Source: Psychromonas sp. L1A2 (GTDB taxonomy: Bacteria > Pseudomonadota > Gammaproteobacteria > Enterobacterales > Psychromonadaceae). From it: 64,000 bases of DNA. The notes under the pieces were generated by a model. That model had not been told where the DNA came from. It made no database searches and saw only the letters and a program-made list of their open reading frames with translations. A program made the position numbers and the translations under genes. Shown in pieces: positions 63,805-64,000 of this stretch (position 1 is the stretch's first letter; each line of letters begins with the position of its first letter). The stretch spans positions 2,170,001-2,234,000 of the forward strand of contig NZ_WUAG01000001.1 in NCBI RefSeq assembly GCF_009828855.1, in the 5' to 3' direction.

Positions 63805-64000
63805 TTTTAGTTAATGCAGATATTATTTATCACTAAAACACTGGTTGTTCGTAAATCTATCCTCAAATTCATGAACATATTAATAGATAAACAAAGGTTT
63901 TAACTTATGCCGTTTTCCATTAATTATTGATGTATAACGAGTAAAATTAATCATAATTTAAATGCAACCACATAAATTTATTTGTTGTTAATTTTAATGC

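Larger units (their letters stand above)
63299..64000. other. Terminal non-coding stretch
   Basis: About 700 AT-rich bases at the right edge with no supported gene. It holds a 9-bp hairpin (63351-63377) and a Fur-like box (63786-63804). Confidence 0.55.

Overview
The window looks like chromosomal DNA of a cold-adapted, AT-rich marine gammaproteobacterium of the Psychromonas/Moritella/Colwellia type. The reasons are a complete pfaA-D polyunsaturated fatty acid (PUFA) synthase locus, a photolyase/cryptochrome cluster with DUF2256, low GC, and many small gammaproteobacterial families (DUF1415, DUF2132, DUF2057, probable DUF2913). The genus is an inference (Psychromonas is my best guess); no rRNA or tRNA gene was seen.

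Layout. 1-6425 (minus): a four-gene MukBEF-like/Wadjet-like SMC operon (mksB-mksE-mksF-mksG), with the last gene cut by the window edge. 6.8-12.8 kb: DUF1415 protein, patatin-like phospholipase, then a plus-strand run of a DUF2913-like protein, a degenerate receiver/EAL-like protein and a membrane diguanylate cyclase. 13.3-18.1 kb: a light-repair island with Cry-DASH, a second photolyase-family protein, a tiny DUF2256 protein and an Fe-S (6-4)-type photolyase. 18.2-29.1 kb: housekeeping genes (Nudix, SDR, TrmK, Tex, Gfo/Idh oxidoreductase, thioredoxin-like, DEAD-box helicase, fructose-1,6-bisphosphatase). 29.4-33.3 kb: a YjfB-type small protein, then three genes (DUF2057, a MatP-like ribbon-helix-helix protein, a TraF_2-type outer membrane protein) bracketed by two inverted copies of one MITE-like element.

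33.4-54.9 kb (minus) is the PUFA locus: pfaR, pfaA (KS-MAT-7xACP-KR-DH-like), pfaB (AT), pfaC (KS-CLF-hot-dog/DH domains) and pfaD (enoyl reductase), followed by two DUF2132 proteins flanking an ElaA acetyltransferase. The phosphopantetheinyl transferase PfaE, needed to activate the ACPs, is not in the window. The seven ACPs are encoded by near-identical tandem DNA repeats.

55.1-58.7 kb is a compact cyanate/FNT module: cyanase (cynS) and a formate/nitrite-family channel on the minus strand, divergent from a PAS-PAS-AAA+ sigma54 activator. The 375-bp gap holds two opposed sigma54-type promoters (GG-N10-GC) and two related palindromes between them. 59-64 kb carries a membrane J-domain protein, PpiC, a 44-aa membrane protein, and an iron-uptake pair (MFS transporter divergent from a ferric-siderophore binding protein) with a Fur-like box; a second Fur-like box at the right edge suggests the iron locus continues outside the window.
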